Positions 38,088 through 50,934 of a stretch of 64,000 nucleotides of DNA are shown here, one piece after another. The stretch lies in contig NHZP01000017.1 of the NCBI GenBank assembly GCA_003313425.1, positions 1,053,618 through 1,117,617 on the forward strand, written 5' to 3'. The notes under the pieces are model-generated. The model was given only the letters and a program-made list of their open reading frames with translations, was not told the DNA's origin and ran no database searches. The stretch comes from Pseudopyrenochaeta lycopersici. Its lineage: Eukaryota > Ascomycota > Dothideomycetes > Pleosporales > Pseudopyrenochaetaceae. The position numbers and the translations under genes are program-made. How positions within the stretch are numbered: position 1 is the first letter of the stretch; each line of letters begins with the position of its first letter.

Positions 38088-40067
38088 CTATCCAAAATGA
38101 GAGTTCTTGGGTAGCATTTCGCCCTGTTTCTCATTCTTCTTCTTTTTGCGGGTCATCAGGCCGTCTAACGTCCCTTGGCCGGCTCCTCTCTTGCGCTCCG
38201 ATTTCTTCTTACTCCTTACAGCGATTTCTTCCGCTGCCTTGGCATTTGGGAGGACCTCCACTTGGTGTTTCTGCTCGTGCCTGTTAGCAACTTCTTGCTC
38301 CACTATCGTGCCAGGTAGACCCTTCTTTCCTTCTCTTGGACCCTCGCCATTGTCATCGAAGAGCTCTCGCCAAGTCCCATCAAGAACTTTCGGGTTGTTA
38401 CCATATAGCCCGACGTGATACGCATCCTTCATACCCTGGAGACAGATGTCCCTCTGTGTTGGAAAGTCAAACATGGGCTTTGGGTACAGGCACATACCGC
38501 CATGAAACGTCTCTGTCCCGTCGCCTTTGATCTGACAGCCCCATCTTTTCTGATCCGCGATCGGTGCCTTCCATGGCTCATATATGAATTTTTTATCGTA
38601 GTTTTTGAGTTCTGGTACATACTTCCGAATGAAGTTTCCTTCTTTGTCCCATTTTTGTGGGAATGCAATGGGCGAATAACACCGGTAAAACTGCGTAAAG
38701 AATGCTGTGCAGCTTAGCCACTGCCAATTCCCAATATTACACGCCGCTTCATGATCAATGAGCCACTCTTCGAAGACTTCAGCGCCGCGTTCCCAGTCTA
38801 CATAGCAGCCACCGCGCGTAAGAAAACAGGCCACCGCGTGTCGACCAAGATGATGGATCCAGCCTTCGCGTTTCAATTGTCGCATCAGGCTATCAATCCA
38901 AGGGAAACCAGTTCGTCCCTCTTTCCAGCGTTTGAAATACACTTCTGCTTCTGCATCGTCGACGACGTACTCGCCAGTAGTGAGACCGGAGTCGATGTCG
39001 ATTTTGGACGGTAGATGCCATGGAACGAATCGACATTGAGGGTTATTGTATGTCTGTCCAAAGGAGTAGCCTAATGCCGCCTGGGCACCAAAATACATAT
39101 CTCGGAAGAGCAACTGGCCGGTCAGACTAGTTGGTGGTCGTGACGCTTTGCCTTCGTATTTTGACACCACATCCTGAGCACGCCAGTAGAACTCGCGACA
39201 GCTTAAGGAACCAAAGTGCAAATGAGGTGACAGGAGAGTAGTGGATTGAGGTTCAAAGGCAGTAGGTGCAGTGTTTGGCTTCTCGAATGTCGCCGTGTAT
39301 TCTTCGTTGGCTATGATCTCGTCCAACATTTTAAGGGCAATGCTTTCGCCTCCTCGGTGAGGTGTCGTTATCTGTTTCAAACCCAGTTCTTCTATCGTGG
39401 GTACCGCAAAATTGCCATTCGGGCCAGCAAGCGAAGAGTATGACGCCTCTTTACTATCGCGCTGAATCGCGTTGATGTCAGGATCGTCCACCGGCTTTTC
39501 TTGATCGAAGTCCAAATCAACAGTCCCCGGATCAGGCAGTTTCTTAGGCGCTGGAATCGGTCTTGGAATCGGTCCAATCTTTTTACCCGACGCTTGAACC
39601 TGGCTGATGCTCATCGTTGGTTTGCCATTGTTTTGCTCCACCAACTCATCCGGATCATACAATGTTCTTCCCGTCTTCATGATGACTTCTACGTCCGCAT
39701 TTTTTGCGATCTCCATTATTATTCCATCTCTTTCTCTTGCGTATGCGTCGGTATCTTTTTCAAACACGAGATGTGTAACCTTCCACGCCTTGAATAGCTT
39801 TGGAAATAGCGTTTGCGGCGCTTCCCGGAGGAGGAAAAGCTTTGAATTAGGATTAAGGCTGGTTATGGACTGTGAAAGGTCATTTTGGCAGTCAAGAAGG
39901 TACTGCCAGCGATTGGGCCCGACGCGCGCTCGATAGACGTAATGAGGGTCCCACGTCCAAATTGGATACAAACATTCTGGTTGCAGGTCTAATGCTGCTT
40001 TAAGAGCAGGGGAATCATGCAGGCGCAGATCGGTACGAAACCAATATATTACACGTGGTTTCTGCAT
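38088..40067 (-). CDS. Cryptochrome/photolyase family protein, probably (6-4) photolyase-like
   Basis: 659 residues, single exon, start ATG at 40067 (MQKPRVIYWFRTDLRLHDSP). The N-terminal antenna-binding Rossmann domain covers about residues 1-140. The FAD-binding domain includes TTLLSPHLHFGSLSCREFYW, FPWIDSLMRQLKREGWIHHL, GRHAVACFLTRGG, and WEEWLIDHEAACNIGNWQWL-like residues with the Trp/Asn contacts. The IHHLGRHAVACF arrangement fits animal-type (6-4) photolyase and fungal CryA-type proteins better than class I CPD photolyases; that subclass is inference. The C-terminus is extended and basic (KKKSERKRGAGQGTLDGLM, then RKKKK), a likely nuclear targeting tail. Role: light-dependent repair of UV damage and/or blue-light signalling. 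Confidence 0.92.
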   Translation of the reverse strand: MQKPRVIYWFRTDLRLHDSPALKAALDLQPECLYPIWTWDPHYVYRARVGPNRWQYLLDCQNDLSQSITSLNPNSKLFLLREAPQTLFPKLFKAWKVTHLVFEKDTDAYARERDGIIMEIAKNADVEVIMKTGRTLYDPDELVEQNNGKPTMSISQVQASGKKIGPIPRPIPAPKKLPDPGTVDLDFDQEKPVDDPDINAIQRDSKEASYSSLAGPNGNFAVPTIEELGLKQITTPHRGGESIALKMLDEIIANEEYTATFEKPNTAPTAFEPQSTTLLSPHLHFGSLSCREFYWRAQDVVSKYEGKASRPPTSLTGQLLFRDMYFGAQAALGYSFGQTYNNPQCRFVPWHLPSKIDIDSGLTTGEYVVDDAEAEVYFKRWKEGRTGFPWIDSLMRQLKREGWIHHLGRHAVACFLTRGGCYVDWERGAEVFEEWLIDHEAACNIGNWQWLSCTAFFTQFYRCYSPIAFPQKWDKEGNFIRKYVPELKNYDKKFIYEPWKAPIADQKRWGCQIKGDGTETFHGGMCLYPKPMFDFPTQRDICLQGMKDAYHVGLYGNNPKVLDGTWRELFDDNGEGPREGKKGLPGTIVEQEVANRHEQKHQVEVLPNAKAAEEIAVRSKKKSERKRGAGQGTLDGLMTRKKKKNEKQGEMLPKNSHFG

Positions 40068-40489
40068 CTTGAAATATGACCTGTTATGATCCGTTGGAGA
40101 ATTAGATGGGCGGGGGAATGAAAAAAAATAAGCTGTAGCGACAACAGCAGGGTAAAATCCTCACTGTCGCTGACACCCCGATGACTGGAATGCATGCTGT
40201 CATAGATCGGACGCTAAGATTTTCGCTAATCTGGAAGCGGCTGAGCGCTGAGCCAATCACACTCTTACCGTTGAGTCCCTGCCATCATATGTGACATGAT
40301 GTGGATGCGGCGAATGAAGACAATCTTAGAACCTGATCATAAGTGTTCAAAGTAGACGTGGAGGAGACGAAGGACCAACGGCAGCTTTTGCACGAAAGAT
40401 CAACACGGAATTAAGGGCCATTTTGTGAATGTTAAGTCCATGCTGTTGTGGCCGTTTTTGGACTTCATATACTGCATGCTCTTGTCGCC
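40068..40489. promoter_or_regulatory. Upstream region of the photolyase gene
   Basis: 422 bp between the photolyase start and the glutaminase stop, both minus strand. It should contain the photolyase promoter. Light-response elements were not identified. Confidence 0.35.
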
Positions 40490-43216
40490 TCATTCTTTGT
40501 ACAAATGCCGCAGTGCCTTCTTTGCTGATCCACCACAAGCCCTCTCCAATGTCAGGAAAGCGAAATGCCCACCAACCACCGGCCTCGCAAAAAACCACGG
40601 CCCTGGAAACCCACCATCTCCTTCCGTAACATACAGATCCGTAAGAGGGCGATCGGTACTTGTCTCATTCAACCACAATGCTACTCTGTCTAGAATCTCT
40701 GAGCGTACTTCCTCGCTGGCTACTGCGGCAGCTTCAAACTCCCAATCGGACTTTGTGTAAAGGTGGCGGGAGTCGAGTGGAAGTCCGTATTTTTGCATGA
40801 CGGCGGAGTACCAGTCGCTTTGGATTTTATATATGTGATCTGGTATGAAGTTTGCGGTTATGGGCGTGCGACCACCGCTTGGTTTGCCTTGTTTCAAGGG
40901 TATCTGGCCATGTTCGTTGCCAGAAGAGAAGTCCGAGGTTGATGAGGCAGTCGATGAATGGGCGATGGAGGGATGGAAGCACAGTATTGCATCTGCGTAG
41001 AGCGAATACAGTGTCGTCCAACTCCCATACCAGTCGTATGCGAGCTTGGCGTGCGAATTATCGCGTGAGATACCATACTCTTGCCACTTCTTAATGTAAA
41101 TTTCCGAGATATTGCGATATTCTTCAGCATCACCAGATCGGTCGAGAATGTCTGCTAGTTCGCTAAACGCTTTGATGCCTATAATACCCTTCAAGGCTAA
41201 GTTGGTCTGAAGTGGTAGCCAACCCGCAAAATCATCGGTGCAGAGCTGATTGTGTGGCTCCAAAGCGTCGTCAACAAGATAGGCCGTCCACTGTTTCCAC
41301 AACTCGTAACTTCCTTCTAGCCATTTTTGTGCTTGCTTTTCACCCTTCACCCCCCCGCCCCATGTGTCGTCGATGTAGTCAACACCATCGTACGAGCCAA
41401 TCCTCGTTAGGGCAAATGGCTTCTCGTTCAAATCTGAGAGATCTGAAGGGTCGCCGATGGTCGACCAGATGGATTGTGCTTCTGCATTGGAATTGTAGCT
41501 CAGTGAGTTTACAAGGGCTAATGCCATGATAACTGCGAGCGAAGGAGGTTCCATGTCAGTTTACCTCTTCCATGTAGATTGTACCGGAACGCTTACGCAT
41601 ATCCCCACATTCTTCGACAGGCATATACTCATCTCGTCCATCGCTGTGTCCGGTAAGGTTAGGAAAGTGTGCCCCAAGGTCATGCATCGAATATTTATTG
41701 GGATATTGTCCGCTGAGCTGATGTTCCAGCAGCGGTTCAAGGAGATATGCAAGCCATTTTGGCTGGGTGTACAGAAAGAACGGGAACGTTGGGAAGATGA
41801 CGTCGACAGTCTGGGAGTTACCATCCGACGAGATCTCTTTCAGGAAGAGTAGTGTATCATCTCGAGTTCCAGAGAAACTAGTTGCACCCATGACCTGTCG
41901 TGCAGATAGCGCAACAACGTCAACATAGTTTGTGGACCCAGACTGATATGCGTCAATGCGGAGTTGCTCGGAATAGTTGCCTGCTAAACGACTCGCTATG
42001 TCAAAGTCGCGATAATGGAAGCGAATGAGCTTGTCGACCTGAGCGAACCAAGACTTCCATAATGGTCTCATGAATGTAAGACCACGCGCAGAAGCATATT
42101 GGGCCACAGGATCTTGGATATGTGTGACGGTGAATAGCACGCTGCTGCTTCTAGATGATGCGTTAGACGATAAGTTCGCCCGCTTGAAGGCTTTTGCAAA
42201 GGCGAACACGGGTTCGTGGTCCATGACAGCACGGAAATTGGCATCTTGCACATTTCTCAACATCCCGGTCCGAGCAAAGCTCTGGCGGAGCAGGGTTGAA
42301 GTGCCGGACTCATGGTGGGCATTTATTGGCCCTGTAAAGTGCAGTTGACCCCACTCAGCCTGGTCGTCCGTCTCCGCAAAGACTTCCTCTACCTGACGCT
42401 TCACCGTCCACGTCTTTATTCCTTCGGTTGCCCCTAGAGATTCGTGCTCAGTCAGTCCCCACTCTATGGGACTCTCCCGCTTCCCGGTGACCCATTGTCC
42501 ATTAACATCGACATAAATATTCAAGTCCAAGTTTCCTTGCACGTGTATGGAAAGATAGGCGGCTGGGATAGCTTGGCGCAGAGTCGAAGTGGGTGTTATG
42601 GGAGAGAGGAAAGAAAGGGTGACAAGGGCATGTTTGGTGGCGGCGAGCTTGTTTGGGCCTCGGATCAAGTAGGTGAGATTGGTCGTCGATGCGTCGTACT
42701 GTGCGCCTTTGTACATAGCATACGCAATAGTGTAGCTGTGGGTCATACAAGTCAGCCAAGCCCGTCGCGCACGCATGCGAAATGCTAATTCACGCACTCT
42801 TTGCCGTCGTGTTGCAGTGAATCTTGGGGCCGGCCCAGCAGTGGGAACACTTCGTTTGAGTCAGGCAGGCAGGCGAGGACACTGAGGCCAATCTACGTCA
42901 TGCATCGTCAGCACCGTCATAGAGAGCTGAATCTGATTCAATATGAACTGCTGTATTGTCTGCCAGAAAATTATACCTCGGCACCGGTCCAGAACATAGG
43001 CCATTTGCTCCTAGCCATAGTAGGTTCGATGTCAGCGTTCACTTCACATGCAACTCAGACATGGGACGGTACTCACCACGGCGCCTCGCGTGCATTCTGC
43101 AACCAGGTACTCATATATGGGTTCCTCACGATCAGGGGAAGAACTGGCGGAGTCAGGGCAGAAGCATTAATAATGCTTGCCAGAAGCACCGTGGCTGAGA
43201 TGGTTGACAGTCGCAT
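40490..43216 (-). CDS. Secreted glutaminase A-like protein (GtaA family)
   Basis: Five exons, 43216-43077, 43010-42977, 42892-42798, 42735-41597 and 41532-40490, give 816 residues. Introns are 66, 84, 62 and 64 nt and all phases close. The start MRLSTISATVLLASIINASA is a signal peptide. Then come PPVLPLIVRNPYMSTWL, SKWPMFWTGAE, VFPLLGRPQDSLQ, DASTTNLTYLI, and the C-terminal NYIDDTW-like YDGVDYIDDTWGGG, DDFAGWLPLQTNLALKGI and YDWYGSWTTLYSLYAD. This is the DUF5127/DUF4965 layout of fungal glutaminase A, an extracellular or wall-bound enzyme converting glutamine to glutamate. The predicted protein is longer than the roughly 690 residues I recall for Aspergillus GtaA, so a sister subfamily is possible. 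Residues of frame before 42735 that read as MRELAFRMRARR are intron. Confidence 0.86.
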
Positions 43217-45889
43217 TGTGGGCGTCAACGCAAAACAATAGTGTCATCGAGGAAACGGAAAACTATATCAGTAAGGAACGCTTGACATAGACACAGTCAC
43301 ACGTTCAGCCTTCACTTAAATATCGCATCAACCAGGTATAACCTTTGTCGGTAGGCTGACCGGCGTAGGTGGTAGCTTTGGGGAAGCTTTGACCTGCGCG
43401 GGGTCGTCACCAGCCAATCCGCAGCGGCAGGTACCTTGCATCCGCAGGGATTCGCTCGCCAGCCACGCTCTCCACTCAACCATGGTTGGGTCCTGGGACA
43501 ATTCTTCCACGTTGACAACGTTAGCCAGACCTTCCAGCCGAACATATTTTCACTGAAACGCACTTCCAGCCCATCCTTTCTTCGGTAATGCCTTCCAGAT
43601 TGTGTGCGCCACAAAGCTTCCAGGTGGACGAAAACACTCGCATCAACGATGAAGCGCGCCAACTTTTATATCTCATCTCCTCGAGCGGCAGAGCAGGCAC
43701 ACTCTCCCTGGCCAATTCTACCATACTTGGTGTACGCACTGCCCACTCGTGTCCAAGGCATGCAGCAACTAGGACGGTACAGCGTGGAGCATGCGCAGTC
43801 ACCTTTGCAGGGAATCGAGGTGGTGCTCTAAAAGATGGCTCTAGAGAGCCGAGCTTGACGGAGGGCGCAATCCAGCGGCGATAGAACTGTGGCGCAGTGT
43901 CCACTAAATGGATTTGCTGTTGTAATTGTTTGTCGTCCGTCGATTCCCACGCGCAAATTTGTAAAAGCGTTTCGGCTGATCCAGGCTGGCGCGGCCAGCA
44001 TGGACGAGACTGTTACTATCAGCATCCCTCTTCTTGTGTCGCGATTCATGCTTACTCGATGCCTTGTCCCGTCTTTCCATGCTGCGTCTGTTTATAATCC
44101 TCTACCACTCGTTCCACGCGCTTCTTTCCATTGGCTCAATGCGCCTTTATTTTGGGACATGCTCTGTCGTCGAATTTGTCGACAATATCTTTCCATTGTC
44201 TTTCATACCTGTCGTGTCGCGCAAAATACAGCATTTTTTTTTCCCAATTTTCTTCTTGCCATCATCGTTCTTAGATCTCTTATACAATCCGAATATTGTT
44301 TTCCGCTTGTAACCCTCCTTCTTGCCTGTCGGCCAACTGATATTGTGCGCACCATTAACATACAGCTTGAAGAGGAAATAGTGCTCCTCAGGTACTAGTG
44401 GAGAGATAGATAGAGTATAGTAGCTGATGCAGAAAATGTTACCAAGAATAATAAGGATGAAGCCGCTGCATGTCGAGGTGTTGTTGTTGACGAGCTTGGG
44501 AACAAAATCCCCGCAGTATCGAGCGAGATAAATTCTCTTTGATAATAGAGCAGTATTCTGAGACTAACTTCACACCGAATCGCAAGTATAGCGCAATGTC
44601 AATGCTACGGTAGTTTGGTATAGTGGTGGGAGAGGGAAACGAGGGGACAAAACGACGAGTTGCATTGTGCCCACCAGGTACGTGAAAGGGCGCCAGGCTC
44701 GCTAACGACTAATTGAGCAGGATTCTAGATTTTACGATCTATTAATTACTGAGTTTGAAGCCTCCAGCTACAGCTCTCGATGTCATCCTATCTCCTAGTA
44801 GATGATTACATGGAGCGACGATGGCATCCCATAACCGTAATCATCATCATCATCATCATCGTTATCATTATTGATCACCTCTAAGTAGTCTATTCTTTTT
44901 TAAGGCTGCAATTCACTGCCGATTTGGCTACTGCATGCTCTATCCATAGTGTCTCCTATCCTTCGTTGAATAAAGCGCACGGTGAACAATCGTTTTCCGA
45001 AAAGGCAAACGCTGCTTTATCCTTAGGCCAGTAAATGCAACTGCATCCCTATAAAGTATTTCCAAAGGTGAACTCTGTAGCGTGTTTTGACACATGTGTT
45101 CTTGCCTCGCTTTACCGATGGCATCCTTATACCAAGAATTCTAAGTTTCCAAAGCCACCCTCAACCGAGTGTCATGTCAGGTCCAGCAAGGAATATCGTA
45201 GTAGCATCCTTGCCCAGGAATCTCATGCAACTATTCTTCAGTAGGATCACTTTCTTCATCTCTCCGAACAGATACAGCAGCGAAATGAAGCCCGCATTCA
45301 TGGCTAGGGGAGACGGTGCGAAGTCGGTGCATATTCCATATCTGGTCCGCACATGGACACTTGCAGAATATCTCATCCAGTCACAGGAACAGCCTCATAT
45401 GCTCATCATAGATCTCATTTACTACACATTCAAGAACAAAGACGGGTCAGTATGTTAGCGTAGCTACCAAAAATACACCACTTTTTTGATATTCCTCAGT
45501 TATTTGTTCGTTTGTGACTTTGTCGGGCCACATAGCCATCGTGACAACCTTCAAGACACACAACATAAATTAGATTCATTGAAATCGCCATTTGCTTTTA
45601 CATCCGATTTTCTATAGACCACAAAAGCCTAATAATGATAAGATGAAATGACAACTGGGATTCCACAGACATATCAAAATGTATTTTCTCCAATTATGGC
45701 TTGACGTACAAGTACGCTTTCACATCAAAGCGAATCTAGCACTTCCCACCCAGCCCAAAAACTTCAAAGGAGACATAGAATTAAGTGACCCTGACCGCTA
45801 GGCCATTCTTGTGGTCCTCAAATTATGGCCTATTGGCACCATTTTCTCCTAAACAATCGCTACGCAGCTCATGTTGAAACTTTATGAGT
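43217..45889. other. Gene-poor stretch
   Basis: 2.67 kb with no gene I can support. It contains the glutaminase promoter (right of 43216), an ATC microsatellite (44840-44860), and the 3' flank of the GT2 gene. Open frames of 60-170 codons occur on both strands, overlap each other and lack recognisable protein features. Confidence 0.5.
44840..44860. repeat. (ATC)n microsatellite
   Basis: Seven perfect ATC/TCA units in intergenic DNA. Confidence 0.85.
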
Positions 45890-48454
45890 CTAGTAGAACC
45901 ACGTTCCAATAAAGACCACAGTGGTATATCCTGTCAAAAGGAAATACTGGATCTCATGGAGTACATTGCTCTTCTCCCACTTCAATTTCCTGGAGCTCTC
46001 CTTCGGATACGCAATACCAGTGTCAGAATCCCTGTGCAGCAATTCTTCCCGATCCGGCATATTTGGCGGCCAAATAGCATAATGAACTGGCGCCCAACAC
46101 GCATTGAGCGCGATTAACCACAGCAACGGCGGCCAACAAGCATGTGTTAGCATGAACAGAAGTGTCTGCTCTATGGATCCCTTGTTTATAATTATGCCCT
46201 GGGCTGTGGAGACTGCGACTGCGACAACACAGAACAAAATGTAAAAGACATGAATGAATACACCAGATCCAAAGACTATAACGCGCAATCGGCGGAAGAG
46301 GCCGGCACGGTGAGCTGGGTCGCGTTCGTTGAGTTCAGATTGCTGAGAGCCGGAAGAGGAGAATGCAGCAGCTTTGCCGCCAAGAAATTGCGGCAGGAAG
46401 AAGGATCTGATGATTGTGATAGCGTGATCTGTCAATATTTTGTGATTAGTAGAAGACATATGTGCAGGAGGGCTATACTAACAGGGAGCCATCCACATCA
46501 TGGCGCCTGCATCACGTTGGCCAAGCCGATAGCCAGCAGGAAGAGTCATCACCCACTCATTCAGTCGGTTTGCAATGAACGCAATGAAACATAGTCTTAC
46601 CAGCAACCGAAGCTGACTATTGTCCGCATAAGCAATCAGTGTTCCACCGGAAATCAGCACGATTGGCATTGTGAGCAAAGATGCCGTCAAGAAAATGGTG
46701 AAAAGAGAGGAAATAGTGTATACAAAGCCCGATAAGCGCTGAAAGAGAGACATGTGCGTGACCAGCGGTCCCCAGAGGCAAAAGTTTAGCTTCAAAGACG
46801 TTTGAATGGTGCCGATCGTCTACGTATGAAATCTGTCAGTGCCTCGCACGCTGCTTTAACCACCTTATAAACTTACCCAGCGAGTTCGTTGCTTGATGTG
46901 TCCTCCGAAGGATTCAGGAACCGTTCCATATTGAAGAGGCTCGTGAACATAGGCCGTCTTCCATCCAGCCCCGAGGAGGACACTCGAACAACAAACATCT
47001 TCCGCTAACGAGCCCGTTGGGAATCCACCAATACCGTCAAGGGCAGTTCGGCGAATAGCGTAGCCTGAGCCAGTACACCACTAATTACTATCAGTAGGTA
47101 AACACTAGGATACTATATTATTCAATTACCGCAACACCTGCTGCATCCTTAACTGGTTCAGAGATATGGACGAAAGAATCCAAACTTTGCATCAATGGGT
47201 CATTCTTCGGAAGATTGTAGAACAACTGTGGAATGTCAACTCTATCATCACATCAAAGGTATATCGCACAAACCTGAGGTGGGCAGGCTAAAGCAAGCTG
47301 AGGTTCTATAACTAAGTGAGCTATGATAGCCCTGAGCCATTCCGGCTCGGGGATCATGTCCGCATCAAGAGCTGCAATATATGCTGAGGCGCCTCCTGGC
47401 AGTTTGGTCACAAACTCTAGACCGTGATTCAAATTTCCGGCTTTAAAGTGATGAGGAACGCCTTTAACTTTCTGACGAGCAGTATAGTAGACGTTTGGAT
47501 ACAGCAATGAAACGTCATTGACGGCGATTCTGAGCTCTTCGTCTGCGCCATCGTCAAGAACAATAATTCGAAACGACTCAGATGGCCAGTCAATTGCAGC
47601 GGCTGCGCGAACCGTGTCAATTATGATCTGAGTATCTTCTTTACAGCACGTAACAAAAATGTCGACAGTTGGGGTGTTATCTCCAACGACACGGAGTTTC
47701 TCGCGTTTTCTACCTTTAATGAGAAAGCACTGCCAAAATTGATGGCACAACATCGGTGCTGCGCAACAGGTCAGACAGTGACGCTGTAGAGACAAAGTCG
47801 CACTTGTGGTCACTCACAGGCAACACCCATCTCGACTGCAATAAAAGTCCATGCCATAGCAAAGATCCTTTTTGCCACCTCTTGAGCAGCAAGAGTGTAC
47901 TTGATCCTAAAGACAAAGTAGACCCAATAGGAGGAGACGGCGATCAGAGAGAAGACTGGAGTACATTTATTGATACGACGCTTCCACGAGGGAAGGTGAT
48001 CGATGTCATCTATTCCATGCACTCTTTCCACTAAACAGAGCGGCTCGGTTGAGGATTGGGGCTCGCTTTCCGATTGTTCCTGGATAAAACTTGTCGCCTA
48101 TTCATATATTAATTGGAATCGAATTAAACTTATTTCAGTAGCGAGTCATTGGGACAGTCTCTACTGATATTAACTTACCCTAGAATAACGGCTCGAATAG
48201 TTGTCGACTTTTTCAGTACTTGTTGCCGGGGTGTGTTTCAGAGGAGTTCCATAAACAGTGGTGGAACCATATCGAGGAGTCAAACTACCACAGTGAGTAC
48301 AGTTACTCGGCGACCTTTGGCCATAGGATACAGGACGCTGGTACGACGGGCGTGGTGGAATAATGACCGTATAAGATTCATCAGATGAGTTAAGACTGAT
48401 TGATCTCGGAGGAGAGGTTTGTGTATGTACTTCTTTGTGTGCTAAGGCGCTCAT
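45890..48454 (-). CDS. GT2 glycosyltransferase, cellulose synthase-like polysaccharide synthase
   Basis: Seven exons, 48454-48179, 48079-47818, 47758-47274, 47225-47130, 47080-46877, 46819-46483 and 46428-45890, give 732 residues; six introns of 48-99 nt, all phases close. A hydrophilic N-terminus is followed by two membrane segments (FSLIAVSSYWVYFVF; RIFAMAWTFIAVEMGVA), the catalytic domain on the cytosolic side (VDIFVTCCKED; FRIIVLDDGAD; YIAALDADMIPEP with DxD; WCTGSGYAIRR; GSLAEDVCCSSVL with the catalytic ED), the processivity motif QRTRW, and about five C-terminal membrane segments. All residues expected of a processive beta-glycosyltransferase are there. The product (beta-glucan, hyaluronan-like or other) cannot be told from sequence. 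It has no obvious partner genes, apart from a GH12 glucanase 2.5 kb away. Confidence 0.9.
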
Positions 48455-50934
48455 TTCGGTTTGGTAACAAGAGTGTATCAAACTTTTGATAGCAAAGCCA
48501 GTTTAACCTAGAGATGTCCCAACAGCCTAGGGCCGGCTTAAGAGAAAGGCAATGTAGGCTACTCTTTGTGCTCAAAGCTGTGTGCATCTATGTCTCACCG
48601 CAGATCGTCCAGTTAAGTATCGTCATTCAGGTCGCCCGTAGTCATATCGGATGTTGAACACATCCGCCTTGATGCAGCCTAGTGGCGTTCATAATGCTTC
48701 CAGATCGGTCGTTACATTTGGAAGTCTCATAACAGTTTTCGAAGCCAACAAAAAGATCGGGACACGAGATAGCGTTCGCCTCGGCTGACGCCTTGTCCGA
48801 ATGTCCGACTGTGTCCATAATATCAACGGTCACGGCTAATCGCGATGGGTGGCCATTCCCGTGCTCAACAGATACTCAAGGCGCGTGCATTGTTACGCCA
48901 CGAAAACGGAATCATTTTTGGTTCACGATTCTCGCTTCTGCTGCAGCTACTGCTACTATTGAAGACGCAGATCGCTAACATTGTGTCGGCGTGCAGGTCG
49001 GTGTTCACTAGCCCGGGCCTGGATGCTTATTCTGCGGGCGCCATACCAATGTATTCACTTAGAACACACATCTACTTTCACTCCGCAGATGCACTCTTTC
49101 GGAACCTATTGCTTAATGGGCTGCTCCTCCTCTCGGAACAGTTAGCCACAATATGACAACCCAATTTAACGTAGATCATAATCAATTCTGCACTAGGTTT
49201 TGCGAACCTCAAATGGGCAACACTACCTCTGGAATATCGAGGTATCTGGGCACTCTAGATTTTTGTGCAGATCTTCAGCCGTAGAAAGGTGCTGTCTCCG
49301 GTCCCGCAAACTGCTCACTGGTCATGGCAAAAGCCCCGATGGATGTCGCATCACCCACTAGTCGGAACCTGATATGCGGTGCACTGGTAAGTTCCATTGG
49401 CTGATCCGCATAAACATGTAGATAGCACAATAATAAGCAATGAGCGTTCAGTCTTGGGGCTTAGCCGCAGATGGCCCCGCTAGAATGGCACGATTTCTAA
49501 TTCATTTGGTAGGTACTGATGTGCCCTTTGATCACTTAACATTGCCAATTTACTGGCCTGAGGAAAAGCTGTTGTATGAGGCTGACATACACGTGGGGGT
49601 CAGGGTATGTAAGGGTGGGGATTAGATCTCGGAAGCGTCGGGATGCAGAAGTTACGTTGGGGGCCCATGCGCCGTTCCGACGAGGAATCGGACTGAACTC
49701 CTTTTCCGTGGATAAGGAATTCGTGATAAATGCAGCAATTCATGGGTCAAAGGCTCCAGTTCCACAATTCTGGGATTGGTTAGCGTATTGGTACGAGGAA
49801 TAGCAAAAGCGGGATATGGATCAGCCAGCGTTCAAATTCAACGGATTAGTCTTGTAGTAAGATTGCCGTTATCGTACCGCAGATGCAGACCGGCCGGGAA
49901 GGTTCTTTGTAATACACTGTTGTTGTCCCTTGTACCAGTCTTGGCCGATCGGATCAACTTGAAGTCAAGGCGTGATTGGCTCCCGTACGTGTTCCGAGAA
50001 TCACATTATTGAGCCAACGCATTATCGAGGATGAAATGTGGGGTACGTGGGAAAGGCAGCAATGTGGCTCCAGACAAAAAAGCGTGCCGGCGAACTTAGA
50101 CCCAAAACAGCATTGGCAATCGATCACATGTGACTTTGGTTTGAATTGTGACCGCAATTCATCCAGCCACGCTATAAAAAGACATGACGATCTCCAAGCC
50201 ATCTTTCACCACTAGCAAGATAAAGTAAATGTAGGCTTCAGCCTCAGATGGAGATAATCGTTGCATATGCAGATTGCAGATGACGGTGTGCCTTGCGACG
50301 TTGTGGTGTGTTCTTCGACTTAGTATTCACTCAGACTGCCTTGTCGGCTTTTGTGATATGTAATGAAAACATTGAAGCAAATGTGTATTCATCCGCTCGG
50401 CTGTTCCAGGGGAAGATCTACCGTCTGCGTCCCTGACCTCATCAGAGTGTGCACTATTATCCAATCTATTCGAGTCTCTGTTGAGGATGTTGGCCAATCG
50501 TTGAGTCACGAAAGTAGGACGGGAAAACTGGGGCTGCTCGCGCGTACTTGGTTTTGATCATGTTCTGAGGTGTCACGCCCGATCTGCTACTAGTGCCAAA
50601 TTAGCTAAAACTACATCCACACTCAACATTGTATTGGTCCTCCATCAGCCAGCATGAATCCAAGAACGGAAGCCAAGTTTCCTATCTACCATAGGCATCT
50701 CTGGTACAGGTGACAGGCTCCGTCCCACTATGCTTGCTAACATTAGCGCCTGTCGTCTTCAATTAGTTCTAAAGCATTTATTGCCTCTTATGTGCATCCG
50801 CAACACGGCCCCTCACTCTCCTGGCGGGACCTAGACGTTCTGGCCCCATTTGTATTTTCCAACATTTGTGACGCTTCGATTCCTTCATTCTTATTAAGGT
50901 TCATAGAGCTGCTTTACATCAATTTTCTTTCGTG
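48455..50934. other. Gene-poor stretch between GT2 and GH12 genes
   Basis: 2.48 kb with promoters of two divergently arranged genes at its ends (48454 minus, 50935 plus). In between I see short open frames only, for example 48642-48833 (minus) and 49440-49625 (plus), with no recognisable signature. It could include decayed sequence but no homologous relic is visible by eye. Confidence 0.45.

Noticed and set aside
41556..42797. Reading the glutaminase exon as starting with MRELAFRMRARRAWL
   Set aside because: That peptide is encoded by an intron with donor GTGCGT, branch CTGAC and acceptor CAG; the spliced frame joins to a signal-peptide exon and keeps phase.
43889..44398. 169-codon plus-strand frame with hydrophobic stretches
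   Set aside because: Overlaps other frames of similar quality, lacks a domain, and sits in the AT-rising gene-poor part; likely chance.
44605..44650. tRNA-like phrase (ggtagtttggtatagtggtgg) resembling a tRNA A box
   Set aside because: No B box (GTTCRA) at the right distance and no acceptor stem or anticodon stem can be paired.
45087..45458. 123-codon plus-strand frame near an AT-rich stretch
   Set aside because: No domain, no splice partner exons found, and an equally long frame exists antisense.
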